Below, one piece after another: positions 16,760 through 25,785 of a stretch of DNA of 64,000 bases. The stretch is from Algicella marina. GTDB lineage: Bacteria > Pseudomonadota > Alphaproteobacteria > Rhodobacterales > Rhodobacteraceae. The DNA is taken from the NCBI RefSeq assembly GCF_009931615.1, contig NZ_CP046620.1, forward strand, positions 3,456,501 through 3,520,500, written 5' to 3'. Every line of letters starts with the position of its first letter. The stretch's first letter is position 1. The translations under genes were made by a program, and so were the position numbers. The notes beneath the pieces are model-generated. The model was not told the origin of the DNA. It saw nothing but the letters and a program-made list of their open reading frames with translations, and searched no databases.

Positions 16760-17881
16760 ATGGAATGGTCGGCGGGCAGAACGCAGGTGAACAGCTGGAA
16801 CGAGTGGGACCCCCTGCGCCACGTGATCGTGGGGCGGGCGACCGATTGCCATATCCCGCCCAATGAGCCGGCGCTGGAGGCAAAGGTGCCCGAAGACAGT
16901 GACATGCGGGGCATGTGGGGCAAGCGCCCGCAGGAGAGCATCGACCGGGGCAACGAATTGCTGGACGGGTTCGCGGCCCTGCTGGAAGCGCGCGGTATCC
17001 GGGTGGACCGGCCGGACCCGATCGACTTCAGCCAGCCGGTGACGACCCCCGACTTTCACACCGGCAGCCAGTTCGGCTGCATGCCGCCGCGCGACGTGCT
17101 GCTGACGGTGGGGCACGAGATGCTGGAGGCGACGATGAGCTATCGCTGCCGCTGGTTCGAATACCTGTGCTACCGCCCGCTGATGCAGCGCTATTTCGAG
17201 GAGGATCCGCGGTTCCGACATGAAGCGGCGCCGAAGCCACGGTTGACCGATGCGGATTATCACAAGGATTACCTGAGCGAGAAGATCGGGGTGGAGAAGC
17301 GGCTGCAATGGGCCGCGGATAAGCATTTCGTGACCACCGAAGAGGAACCGCTGTTCGATGCGGCGGATGTGCTGCGCTTCGGTCGCGATCTCGTGGTGCA
17401 GCACGGTTTCACCACCAACCAGAAGGGCATCGAGTGGCTGCGGCGGCATTTCCCCGATCATAGGGTTCACGCGGTCAATTTTCCCGGCGATCCCTACCCG
17501 ATCCATATCGACGCTACCTTCACGCCGCTGCGGCCGGGCCTGATTCTGAATAACCCGCAACGGCGTCTGCCGGAGGGTCAGCGGGAGATGTTCCACCGCA
17601 ACGGCTGGGAGATCGTGGATGCGGCGCAACCCGCCCACAACAGCCCGCCGCCGCTGTGCTATTCCTCGACATGGCTCAGCATGAACGTGCTGGTGCTGGA
17701 CCCGAAGACGGTGTGTGTGGAGAAATCGGAAGTCTATCAGGCCGAACAGATGGACAGGCTGGGAATGGAGGTTATCCCGGTGGAGTTGCGCGATGCCTAC
17801 GCCTTCGGTGGCGGCCTGCACTGCTGCACCGCGGACGTCTACCGCGAAGGCGGCTGCGAGGACTACTTTCCGAAGGCGTGA
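16760..17881 (+). CDS. Glycine amidinotransferase-like enzyme (AGAT family)
   Basis: A 373-residue amidinotransferase closely following vertebrate L-arginine:glycine amidinotransferase along its length: VNSWNEWDPLRHVIVGRA at the start, RPDPIDF, PPRDVLLTVGHEMLEA, TTNQKGIEWLRRHF. The catalytic residues align as D200 (FDAADVLRFGRD), H249 (IHIDATF) and C355 (GGGLHCC, the nucleophilic Cys). The family moves the amidino group of arginine to an amine acceptor, giving ornithine. The acceptor here (glycine, an aminosugar or other amine) cannot be read. Start ATG 16760 has GGGAG 10 nt upstream; the frame opens earlier at 16694. It stands alone, convergent with tyrS. Confidence 0.85.
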   Translation: MEWSAGRTQVNSWNEWDPLRHVIVGRATDCHIPPNEPALEAKVPEDSDMRGMWGKRPQESIDRGNELLDGFAALLEARGIRVDRPDPIDFSQPVTTPDFHTGSQFGCMPPRDVLLTVGHEMLEATMSYRCRWFEYLCYRPLMQRYFEEDPRFRHEAAPKPRLTDADYHKDYLSEKIGVEKRLQWAADKHFVTTEEEPLFDAADVLRFGRDLVVQHGFTTNQKGIEWLRRHFPDHRVHAVNFPGDPYPIHIDATFTPLRPGLILNNPQRRLPEGQREMFHRNGWEIVDAAQPAHNSPPPLCYSSTWLSMNVLVLDPKTVCVEKSEVYQAEQMDRLGMEVIPVELRDAYAFGGGLHCCTADVYREGGCEDYFPKA

Positions 17882-17891
17882 CGCCGAACCT

Positions 17892-19133
17892 TCAGGATTT
17901 CACCAGCGCGTGTCGCTTCTTGCCCGCGCTCAGCTTCACCGTACCGGCCACCGCCTCACGGCTGAACATCTGGCCCGCATCCGTCACCGGCGCGTCGTCG
18001 GCCTGCGCGCCGCCGCCCGCGATCAGCCGCTTGGCCTCCTTGCCGGAGGCGGCAAGCCCGGCCTTCACGAACAACTGCGCGGCGGAAATGCCATCGTCGC
18101 CGAAATCGGCATCGGTCAGCACCACGGTCGGCAGGTCCTCGCCCACGCCGCCCTTCTCGAACACCTCGCGCGCCGTCGCCGCCGCCGCCTCTGCCGCCGC
18201 ACGGCCATGCGCCAGCGCGGTCACCTCGTTGGCGAGCACGATCTTGGCGTCGTTGATCTCGGCACCTTCCAGCGCCCCCAGCCGCGCGCATTCGTCCAGC
18301 GGCAGTTCGGTAAAGAGCTTCAGGAACTTCTCCACATCCGCATCCAGCGTGTTGCGCCAGTACTGCCAGAACTCGTAGGCGCTCAGCTTGTCTTCGTTCA
18401 GCCAGATCGCCCCGCCGACGCTCTTGCCCATCTTGGAGCCGTCGGCCCGCGTCAGCAGCGGGGTCGTCACGCCGAACACCTCCGCCCGGTTGATCCGGCG
18501 CGTCAGGTCGATGCCGTTGACGATGTTGCCCCACTGATCCGAACCGCCCATCTGCAGCACGCAACCGTGCCGCTTGTTCAGCTCCATGAAATCGTATGCC
18601 TGCAACAGCATGTAGTTGAATTCCAGGAAGGTCAGCGGCTGCTCGCGCTCGAGCCGCAGCTTCACGCTGTCGAAGGCCAGCATCCGGTTGATGGTGAAAT
18701 GCCGGCCGTAGTCGCGCAGGAACTCGACGTAGTTGAGCTCATCCAGCCAGTCGGCATTGTTGGCCATCATCGCGCCGCTGTCAAAATCGAGGTACTTGTC
18801 GAAGACGCTGCGGATGCCCTCGATGTTGCGGCCGATGGCCTCGTTGTCCAGCAGTTGCCGCGCCTCGTCCTTGCCGGACGGGTCGCCGATCTTGGTGGTG
18901 CCGCCGCCCATCAGCGCGATCGGTCGGTGGCCCGTCTTCTGTAGCCAGCGCAGCATCATGATCTGGATAAGGCTGCCGATGTGCAGGCTGTCCGCCGTCG
19001 CGTCGAAGCCGATATAGCCGGTCACCACGCCCGAGCGAAGCTGCTCGTCCAGCCCCTCCATATCGCTGCAATCGGCGAGGAAACCCCGCGACTGCAGCAC
19101 GTTCAGAAACTCGGATCTTGGTGTGTAGGCCAT
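17892..19133 (-). CDS. tyrS: Tyrosyl-tRNA synthetase
   Basis: A 413-residue class I synthetase charging tRNA-Tyr. The HIGH-type motif is HIGS in [13 protein letters not shown], the KMSKS-type motif is KMGKS in [11 protein letters not shown], and the tyrosine pocket is marked by [12 protein letters not shown] and GGSDQWGNI. The C-terminal S4-like RNA-binding domain includes [21 protein letters not shown]. The start at 19133 (MAYTPRSEF) has GAGG upstream; the frame continues 34 codons further without family similarity. It is divergent from anmK. Confidence 0.97.
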   Translation of the reverse strand: MAYTPRSEFLNVLQSRGFLADCSDMEGLDEQLRSGVVTGYIGFDATADSLHIGSLIQIMMLRWLQKTGHRPIALMGGGTTKIGDPSGKDEARQLLDNEAIGRNIEGIRSVFDKYLDFDSGAMMANNADWLDELNYVEFLRDYGRHFTINRMLAFDSVKLRLEREQPLTFLEFNYMLLQAYDFMELNKRHGCVLQMGGSDQWGNIVNGIDLTRRINRAEVFGVTTPLLTRADGSKMGKSVGGAIWLNEDKLSAYEFWQYWRNTLDADVEKFLKLFTELPLDECARLGALEGAEINDAKIVLANEVTALAHGRAAAEAAAATAREVFEKGGVGEDLPTVVLTDADFGDDGISAAQLFVKAGLAASGKEAKRLIAGGGAQADDAPVTDAGQMFSREAVAGTVKLSAGKKRHALVKS

Positions 19134-19197
19134 TGCAACGCGCCCTCGTAAAATGTTCTGTGCCTGTTTAACGGAACGGGCAGGGAAGGAAAGAGCG

Positions 19198-20292
19198 ATG
19201 GAGCCGATCTGGTCACTGGGGCTGATGAGCGGCACCTCGCTGGACGGGATCGACGCGGCGCTGGTGCGAACAGACGGAGTGGAGATCGCCGAATTCGGCG
19301 CGTCGCGGTTTCGACCCTATTCCAATGATGAGACGCAAACCCTGCGTGACGGGCTGGGCGCGATGCCCGGCCCCGGTCTGGAAGCCGTCGCGGAGGTGGT
19401 GCTGACGGCCCATGCCGAGGCAGCCGCCGGGTTGAAGGCGGAGCTGATCGGATTTCACGGCCAGACGTTGAGCCATGATCCGGCGCGCTTTCACACCTTC
19501 CAGATCGGCGACGGCAGTGCCCTGGCGGCGCTGCTGGGCGCGCCCGTTGTCTGGGACTTTCGTACTGCCGATGTGCTCTCGGGAGGCGAGGGCGCGCCAC
19601 TTGTGCCCGTGTTCCATTTTGCGGCCGCGCGCCATGCCGGGCTGACGGGTACGCTTGCCATCCTCAACATCGGCGGCGTCGCCAACGTCACCTGGGTAAA
19701 TGCCGATGCGTCGGCCGCCGAGGACGCAGGCGCGCTGCTGGCCTTCGACACCGGGCCGGGCAACGCGCTGATCAACGATTTCCTGCGATTACGTCGCGGG
19801 GCGCAATTAGATGCCGGCGGCGAACTGGCGGCGGAAGGCACTGCCGACGAGGACGTGATCGCGCAGGTGCTGACCCATCCCTATTTCTCCCGCCTGCCGG
19901 CGAAATCGCTCGACCGTGACGACTTCGCCCATGTTCAGGAACTGGTCGCGTCTCATACCGACGCGGATGGCGCTGCGACGCTGACGGCGCTGACGGCCGC
20001 GACCATCGCCGCCAGTCTCCGTCACATGCCCTTGCCGCCTGACAGATGGCTGATAACGGGTGGTGGCCGCCACAACCATACGTTGATGCGGATGATTGGG
20101 CAGCGGACGAACGCGCCGGTCGATCCGGTGGAAGCGGTCGGCCTCGACGGCGACATGCTGGAGGCGCAAGCATTCGCATACCTTGCTGCAAGGGTAAAAC
20201 GCGGCCTCGCCACATCCTTGCCATCCACGACGGGTGCACGGCTGCCGGTTTGCGGCGGCCGTATTTCGGACCCTGATTCCCGCAAAAGTTGA
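19198..20292 (+). CDS. anmK: Anhydro-N-acetylmuramic acid kinase
   Basis: A 364-residue kinase of peptidoglycan recycling, converting anhydro-MurNAc plus ATP to MurNAc-6-phosphate. The N-terminal phosphate-binding loop [15 protein letters not shown], the [11 protein letters not shown] segment, [21 protein letters not shown] and the late [11 protein letters not shown] motif are all typical. Start ATG 19198 has AAGGAAAG before it. It shares a 64-bp promoter region with tyrS; this pairing is common in relatives. Confidence 0.95.
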   Translation: MEPIWSLGLMSGTSLDGIDAALVRTDGVEIAEFGASRFRPYSNDETQTLRDGLGAMPGPGLEAVAEVVLTAHAEAAAGLKAELIGFHGQTLSHDPARFHTFQIGDGSALAALLGAPVVWDFRTADVLSGGEGAPLVPVFHFAAARHAGLTGTLAILNIGGVANVTWVNADASAAEDAGALLAFDTGPGNALINDFLRLRRGAQLDAGGELAAEGTADEDVIAQVLTHPYFSRLPAKSLDRDDFAHVQELVASHTDADGAATLTALTAATIAASLRHMPLPPDRWLITGGGRHNHTLMRMIGQRTNAPVDPVEAVGLDGDMLEAQAFAYLAARVKRGLATSLPSTTGARLPVCGGRISDPDSRKS

Positions 20293-20519
20293 TTCGTGCG
20301 ACGTCTCTCAAAGAAGTCTGAATAAGTAACTCGAATTGAAGGACTTTGCGGCGCTGAGGCGGCATTTCGGCCCATTCCGGAGCATGTGCCAGAATTTGAG
20401 CGCATTCGGATTCAAATAAGGCAAAAAAATCAAACCGGGGCCGTAAGCGTGCCGTTCTGGTGGGCGATACCTTAATTCAACGGGGGCGTAGCAAGACTTA
20501 CGCAGAGAGAGTGACCACC

Positions 20520-20870
20520 ATGACCTACGCTACAGCTTTTTATCTGATCCTTCCCTTCGCAATCGGCTACGAACTGTGGTTTCTGTACTCCGTCACGGCG
20601 CGGATGTTGTCGGAAGACAAGGATGAACGCAGCTTTCTGTCACGCCTGCCACTGATGAACCTGCAGTTCTCCATCGCGCTGGCATTCCTGCCGATGCTGC
20701 TGCAGGCGGCGCTGTTCCTCAGCTTCGAGGCGCAGGAGAACCTGGTCATCAACGGCAACGCCGGTGTCATCTTCCAGTACTACACCATGCCCAGCCTGCT
20801 GCTCTACATGCTGACCAATTCCGGTCGCATGGGCCGCCTGTTTCAGCCGAAATCCGAGGCGCCCTGCTGA
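20520..20870 (+). CDS. Small membrane protein, unknown function
   Basis: A 116-residue protein with three predicted membrane helices (about residues 3-25, 45-67 and 78-97). I do not recognise the family. ATG 20520 follows GAGAGAG and lies at the start of the first helix; the frame opens 20 codons earlier at 20460 with no hydrophobic content. Its last 28 bp overlap the 3' end of dnaB on the other strand. Confidence 0.65.
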   Translation: MTYATAFYLILPFAIGYELWFLYSVTARMLSEDKDERSFLSRLPLMNLQFSIALAFLPMLLQAALFLSFEAQENLVINGNAGVIFQYYTMPSLLLYMLTNSGRMGRLFQPKSEAPC

Positions 20871-22321
20871 TACGCCTTCACCAGGTTCGAGAAGCGGGTG
20901 AACCTGCCCTCGAACGCCAGTTCCACGGTCCCGATGGGGCCGTGTCGCTGTTTTCCGATGATCACTTCCGCCTTGCCATGCAGGCTCGACATCCGCTCCT
21001 GCCACGCCATCATCTCGTCGATCTTGCTGTCTGACGGTTTTTCACGCTCGGCGTAGTACTCCTCCCGGAACACGAACATCACAACGTCCGCATCCTGCTC
21101 GATCGAGCCGGATTCGCGGAGATCCGAGAGTTGCGGGCGTTTGTCGTCGCGGGATTCGACCTGACGGGAAAGCTGGGACAGTGCGATCACCGGCACGTTC
21201 AGTTCCTTGGCGATGGCCTTGAGCCCCTGCGTGATCTCCGAAACCTCGTTGACGCGGCTGTCCTTGGCGGAGGCGGGGCGAACGAGTTGCAGGTAGTCGA
21301 CCATCAGCACATCGAGCCCAAAGGTCCGCTTCAGCCGCCGGGCGCGCGCGGCGAGTTGGCTGATCGGCAGCGCCGGTGTGTCGTCGATGTAGAGAGGGCA
21401 GGATTCGAGAGTCTTGGCCGCCTCTACGAACCGGCGGAACTCTTCTTCCGTCATGTCGCCCCGGCGAATCTGTTCCGAGGGCACTTGCGCCGCTTCGGAA
21501 AGAACACGGGCAGCAAGCTGCTCTGCGCTCATCTCCAGGCTGTAGAACCCGACGATGCCGCCATCAACAGTGCCTTCGGTGCCGTCGGGTCGCATGCCCT
21601 TGCGGTATTTCTTGGCGATGTTGAAGGCGATGTTGGTGGCGAGAGAGGTCTTCCCCATGGAAGGCCGGCCGGCGAGGATCAGCAAATCGGACGGATGCAG
21701 GCCGCCGAGTTTTTTATCCATGTCGATCAGTCCGGTCGAGATGCCGGCCAGACCGCCATCGCGCTGATATGCGGCATTGGCCACGTTTACCGCGTCGGTC
21801 ACGGCCTTCAGGAAGCTCTGGAACCCGCTGTCCACCTGACCGGCTTCACCGAGCTTGTAGAGATCCTGTTCCGCTTCGACGATCTGCTCTTTCGGGTCGT
21901 TTTCCAGGGTCACGTTCGCGGCCTTGTGCGCGATTTCCTGCCCGATGCTGATCAACTGGCGGCGGATCGCCAGATCATAGATCATCTGGGCATAGTCCCG
22001 CGCCGCGTAGAGCGACGTGGCTGCACCGGCCAGCCGCACGAGATAGGCGGCACCCCCCAGTTCCTCCAGGCCCGGATCGTTCTCGAGGAAAGACTTGAGC
22101 GTCACCGGGGAGGCGAGTGAATTGTTCTGAATGCGCCGGGCGGCAGCCTCGAAAACCCGGGCGTGCACAGGGTCGTAGAAATGCTCCGGCTTCACCAGCG
22201 AGGCGATCCTGTCGTACACTTCGTTGTTGACCAGAAGCGCACCCAGCAGTGCCTGTTCCGCCTCGATATTGTGGGGAAGAGCCTGATGCTCCACCTCCGG
22301 AAGGTTGGACCCGTCCGCCAT
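20843..22321 (-). CDS. dnaB: Replicative DNA helicase DnaB
   Basis: A 492-residue RecA-fold hexameric helicase unwinding DNA ahead of the replication fork. The N-terminal domain starts LPHNIEAEQALLGALL. The C-terminal ATPase domain has Walker A GRPSMGKTSLA (around residue 217), VDYLQLVRP as Walker B region, and the arginine-finger region KQRHGPIGTVELAF. No intein is present. A 483-bp gap with DnaA-box-like sites lies upstream. Confidence 0.98.
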   Translation of the reverse strand: MADGSNLPEVEHQALPHNIEAEQALLGALLVNNEVYDRIASLVKPEHFYDPVHARVFEAAARRIQNNSLASPVTLKSFLENDPGLEELGGAAYLVRLAGAATSLYAARDYAQMIYDLAIRRQLISIGQEIAHKAANVTLENDPKEQIVEAEQDLYKLGEAGQVDSGFQSFLKAVTDAVNVANAAYQRDGGLAGISTGLIDMDKKLGGLHPSDLLILAGRPSMGKTSLATNIAFNIAKKYRKGMRPDGTEGTVDGGIVGFYSLEMSAEQLAARVLSEAAQVPSEQIRRGDMTEEEFRRFVEAAKTLESCPLYIDDTPALPISQLAARARRLKRTFGLDVLMVDYLQLVRPASAKDSRVNEVSEITQGLKAIAKELNVPVIALSQLSRQVESRDDKRPQLSDLRESGSIEQDADVVMFVFREEYYAEREKPSDSKIDEMMAWQERMSSLHGKAEVIIGKQRHGPIGTVELAFEGRFTRFSNLVKAYQQGASDFG

Positions 22322-22804
22322 TTTTTCTGCTCTCCGATGCTCCCTTCCAATCTACACAGGCGCGCTGCCATCGGGAAGGTGTGAAAAGATTGAACAGTGT
22401 GGAAAAGGTTACGCTGCAGTGCAGCGTTGCCGTAGGGTCATCCACAACCCGGGTTGCGTCGCGCACGCCTTGGTTTTTCACTTGATTCTGGCCGGATTTG
22501 CAGACGCAGGCGACTTTTGCGATGCGGAAGGGCGGTAATTTCTCCACACATTTATCCACAACGGGCGGAACTCCGCCGACGGGTGGACGACCCTGAAGCG
22601 AAGCGTTTTTCGACCGCTGTTTGTCAGGGAAAGCCTGGCCGGTCAGTCCGGATCAACTGTAGCGGGTGCGCACTGGTGCCCTGACAACTTTTTCCGCCCC
22701 TCTTTCAAATGACAGTTTTGCGACTATATCGTCTCGAACTGATGACAGTCGGAAGATGTTCAGAACGGACCTTCGAGGCAGTTGGCACTCGAGCCGGGCT
22801 GTGA
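22322..22804. other. Long intergenic region upstream of dnaB with DnaA-box-like sites
   Basis: This 483-bp gap separates divergent dnaB and a membrane-protein gene. I see no gene in it. It contains one perfect DnaA box (TTATCCACA, 22552-22560) and near matches TCATCCACA (22438-22446), TTCTCCACA (22541-22549) and, on the minus strand, TTTTCCACA (22398-22406). It may hold DnaA-controlled promoters; an origin is possible but no AT-rich unwinding region stands out. Confidence 0.45.
22552..22560 (+). promoter_or_regulatory. Perfect DnaA box
   Basis: TTATCCACA, identical to the consensus high-affinity DnaA box. Three near matches lie within 160 bp on the dnaB side. Confidence 0.5.
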
Positions 22805-23458
22805 ATGGAGATTCTCTTGCGCAACGCAAACGCCCTGGCCCTTGTGGCCTGCACCTTTTTGGTAGGTGTCGTATGCACCCTGACGGTTCCGGGTTCTCTC
22901 TGGGCCTTTCAGGAGAACGGCATGGCGGAGTCTCTGCAACTGGTAGCAATGGCCGCAAGCGCGGTGATCTGGGGCCTGCTGACGGCGGAACTCTGGGCGC
23001 GTCCATGGCAGAAGGGCCAGCCCGATAACACGATTGCACTGTTCTTTACCGCCCTGAGCGTGGGCGTCATCCTGCGTGAGATTACCTTCTTCAAGGTCTT
23101 CGGCGCGCCGCCTGCCATCGTCTCCGTGATCGAAACGGTCAGCGTCATCGGGTTGTCGGCGATTGTCCTCGGGGTGTTCGCCAGCTGGATGCGCAGCCAC
23201 GTGCGGGCGCGTCACATGTTCCGCAACCTCCTATCCAGTTCGCTGACATACTGGGCGATCGCTTCGTTCATTCTGGTTCTGTCCTCCGACATCTTCGAGA
23301 AACGGTTCCTGCCGCTGGCCAGCAATCTGGTGTGGGAAGAAACGCTGGAACTGATGGGCTATATTGCTATCGCCGTTGCTGGCTACGTCGGTCTATCGCA
23401 GGCGCGACCGGTGCAGAACCGCTCTGAAAACGCCGCTCCGGTGCGCATGCACCGCTGA
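22805..23458 (+). CDS. Multi-spanning membrane protein, unknown function
   Basis: A 217-residue protein with about six predicted membrane helices (first at residues 9-30). No recognised motif is visible. The ATG at 22805 lacks a ribosome binding site, while GGAG at 22807-22810 sits 6 nt before an in-frame TTG at 22817, so translation may really begin at that TTG, giving a product four residues shorter. Followed 99 bp later by the YopT-like gene on the same strand. Confidence 0.68.
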   Translation: MEILLRNANALALVACTFLVGVVCTLTVPGSLWAFQENGMAESLQLVAMAASAVIWGLLTAELWARPWQKGQPDNTIALFFTALSVGVILREITFFKVFGAPPAIVSVIETVSVIGLSAIVLGVFASWMRSHVRARHMFRNLLSSSLTYWAIASFILVLSSDIFEKRFLPLASNLVWEETLELMGYIAIAVAGYVGLSQARPVQNRSENAAPVRMHR

Positions 23459-23557
23459 CGACCGGCTTTTTGCCGTCGGTGTTCCATCCGGAACGGCGGC
23501 GCAGGGGCAGGAAGGTCAGGTTCTTTCGCAACATCTCACAGCGAAGGAGCAGGACCC

Positions 23558-24118
23558 ATGCCCGCAATGCGCAAGGCCGTCGTCAACGGCAACAACAACA
23601 TCAATGGTCTCGACGGCTTCGATACCGCCGCAGCGGAGCGGTTGTCCGGCCACGGAATATGCAGCGGCATCACCTCCAGCTGGATGCTCGCCCTGCTGAA
23701 CGGAGTGGCCGAGGCAATCGACACCGACAGTTTCGTGGCCTACTTCAACGACGTCCTGCGGTTCCAGGGCGGCTACCTGAAAGACATGGGAGGCCGCGCC
23801 GATGACTTCTTCGCCCAGATGAACATGAAGGGGCTGGATACGCAGATCGGCTCCACCGGGACAGTCCGCACCGCAGAGCTGACCATCGCGCACCTGCCGG
23901 ACAGCGACACATGGGCGGCCTATGTCGCGCTCTGGGGTCATGCCGTCGGCATGGCGCAGAAGGACGGCCGCTTCTTTCTGATGGATCCGAACTACGGGCT
24001 GTTCGAATATGCCACGCTTGAGGAAATGGTCGACATGCTCAACAAAGGTGCAAATGCCCGCCGCCGGGATAAGGGCAAGACCAAGACGGACGAGATGGTT
24101 TTCCAGTTCTATAGCTGA
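23558..24118 (+). CDS. YopT-like (C58-type) papain-fold cysteine protease homologue
   Basis: A 186-residue soluble protein carrying a papain-like triad pattern as in YopT: C35 in GHGICSGITSSWML, H128 in LWGHAVGMAQKDG, and D143 in FFLMDPNYGLFEY. The block after the histidine (LMDPNYGLFEY) is close to the YopT family's DPNxGEF signature. YopT and relatives are often secreted effectors that cleave isoprenylated GTPases or act as toxins. No signal peptide, secretion gene or immunity-like gene is adjacent. A strong GAAGGAG precedes the ATG. Activity and target are unknown. Confidence 0.65.
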   Translation: MPAMRKAVVNGNNNINGLDGFDTAAAERLSGHGICSGITSSWMLALLNGVAEAIDTDSFVAYFNDVLRFQGGYLKDMGGRADDFFAQMNMKGLDTQIGSTGTVRTAELTIAHLPDSDTWAAYVALWGHAVGMAQKDGRFFLMDPNYGLFEYATLEEMVDMLNKGANARRRDKGKTKTDEMVFQFYS

Positions 24119-24156
24119 CCCATGGACGCACCCTGCCATTAAAACGCCCCTGCAGG

Positions 24157-24184
24157 TTGACAGCACCCGCGCGATGCATACTTT
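24157..24184 (+). promoter_or_regulatory. Candidate housekeeping promoter of zwf
   Basis: Perfect TTGACA at 24157-24162, a 16-bp spacer, then TACTTT at 24179-24184 as a weak -10. It is about 110 bp before zwf in a 173-bp gap. The -10 is poor, so this is tentative. Confidence 0.35.
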
Positions 24185-24291
24185 CGCCCCGAACGGCAGG
24201 CGGTCGTGGCCCTCGACTCACTGCGTGTATTTTTACGCTCCCGCGGGGGCATGCTTCTCTGCCGCAACGTGGCATCAAGGGCTGATATACA

Positions 24292-25743
24292 ATGGTTGCA
24301 CGCATCATACCGGTCGAAACATTCGATCTCGTGATCTTCGGCGGCACGGGCGATCTCGCGCGTCGCAAGATCCTGCCATCCCTCTTCCATCGCATGGTTG
24401 TCGGTCAGATGCCGACGGATGCCCGCATCATCGGCGCCGCCCGCGGCAAGATGACGAGAAAGGCGTTCCAGGAATTTGTGGAGGAATCGCTGGAGGAGTT
24501 CATCGACGAATCGGAGCGCAAGCCCGAGGACGTGAAGACATTCGTCGGCCAGCTTGACTATGTCGCTCTCGACGCACTTGGCGAAGGCGGCTGGGAGGAA
24601 CTTGGCAAGAAACTGCGCAAGGATGTCGTGCGTGCCTTCTACCTCTCCGTCGGGCCATCGCTGTTCGGCGGCATCGCAGAGCGTCTGAAGAAAACAGGGC
24701 TGGCGACACCCAAGAGCCGCATCGTCGTGGAAAAGCCGCTGGGGCATGATCTCGAATCGGCGCAGAAGCTGAACGCTCAGCTTTCTGCCAGCTTCAAGGA
24801 GAACCAGATCTACCGGATCGACCATTATCTCGGCAAGGAAACGGTCCAGAACCTGATGGCACTGCGGTTCGCCAACGCCCTGTTCGAGCCATTGTGGTCC
24901 GCGCAGCATGTAGATCACGTCCAGATTACAGTGGCAGAAAACATCGGTGTCGAGGGACGTGGCGGCTATTATGACAAGTCGGGCGCCATGCGCGACATGA
25001 TCCAGAACCACCTGATGCAGCTTCTCTGCCTGACGGCGATGGAGCCGCCAGCCCGGTTCGAGCCCAATGCCGTGCGGGACGAGAAACTGAAAGTGATCAG
25101 GGCGCTGGACCCGGTGCCCGCCGCCGATACCGTGCGCGGCCAGTACCGCGCCAATGGTGAGGACGGCAGCTATCTCGACCACGTCGAGAATCCCGACAGC
25201 ACCACCGAAAGCTACGTGGCCATCAAGACCCAGATTTCCAACTGGCGTTGGGCTGGCACGCCCTTCTACCTGCGCACGGGCAAGAAGTTGCGCGGCCGGT
25301 TGTCGGAGATCGCCATCATCTTCAAGGATGTGCCCCACTCGATCTTCCCGGAAGTGGACGAGAAGCGCGGCAATGCGCTGATCATCCGCCTGCAGCCCGA
25401 CGAGGGCATAACACTGAGGATGACGATCAAGGATCCGGGCCCCGGCGGTATGCGCCTGAAGGAAGTTCCATTGGACATGACCTTCGCCGATGCCCTTGGC
25501 CCGAATGCGGAAGTTGCCGACGCCTACGAACGGCTTATCATGGATGTCATACGCGGCAACCAGACCCTGTTCATGCGCGGCGACGAGGTGGAGGCCGCGT
25601 GGGAATGGACGGATGCAATCCTCGCGGCATGGGAAAAGGGGGGCAAGAAACCCCAGGCCTACGATGCCGGCGGCTCCGGCCCGGAGGATTCGCTGGCGCT
25701 GATGCACCGCGACGGCCGCCGCTGGCGCGAAATCGCGAGCTGA
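24292..25743 (+). CDS. zwf: Glucose-6-phosphate 1-dehydrogenase
   Basis: A 483-residue enzyme oxidising glucose-6-phosphate to 6-phosphogluconolactone with NADP+. The N-terminal dinucleotide motif is FGGTGDLARRKILPSL, and the active-site signature RIDHYLGKE (about residues 175-183) contains the catalytic His region. Length is typical. It is the first gene of zwf-edd-PPOX-eda-pgi, which encodes entry into the Entner-Doudoroff pathway. The gap to edd is 42 bp. Confidence 0.98.
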   Translation: MVARIIPVETFDLVIFGGTGDLARRKILPSLFHRMVVGQMPTDARIIGAARGKMTRKAFQEFVEESLEEFIDESERKPEDVKTFVGQLDYVALDALGEGGWEELGKKLRKDVVRAFYLSVGPSLFGGIAERLKKTGLATPKSRIVVEKPLGHDLESAQKLNAQLSASFKENQIYRIDHYLGKETVQNLMALRFANALFEPLWSAQHVDHVQITVAENIGVEGRGGYYDKSGAMRDMIQNHLMQLLCLTAMEPPARFEPNAVRDEKLKVIRALDPVPAADTVRGQYRANGEDGSYLDHVENPDSTTESYVAIKTQISNWRWAGTPFYLRTGKKLRGRLSEIAIIFKDVPHSIFPEVDEKRGNALIIRLQPDEGITLRMTIKDPGPGGMRLKEVPLDMTFADALGPNAEVADAYERLIMDVIRGNQTLFMRGDEVEAAWEWTDAILAAWEKGGKKPQAYDAGGSGPEDSLALMHRDGRRWREIAS

Positions 25744-25785
25744 AGATCACTACACGACGGACGACCTCAGAAATCGGAGAGAAGC

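Noticed and set aside
16601-17821. Extension of the minus-strand lipoprotein frame across the amidinotransferase gene
   Set aside because: The lipoprotein leader starts at 16600, and the extra part is antisense to a well-conserved enzyme.
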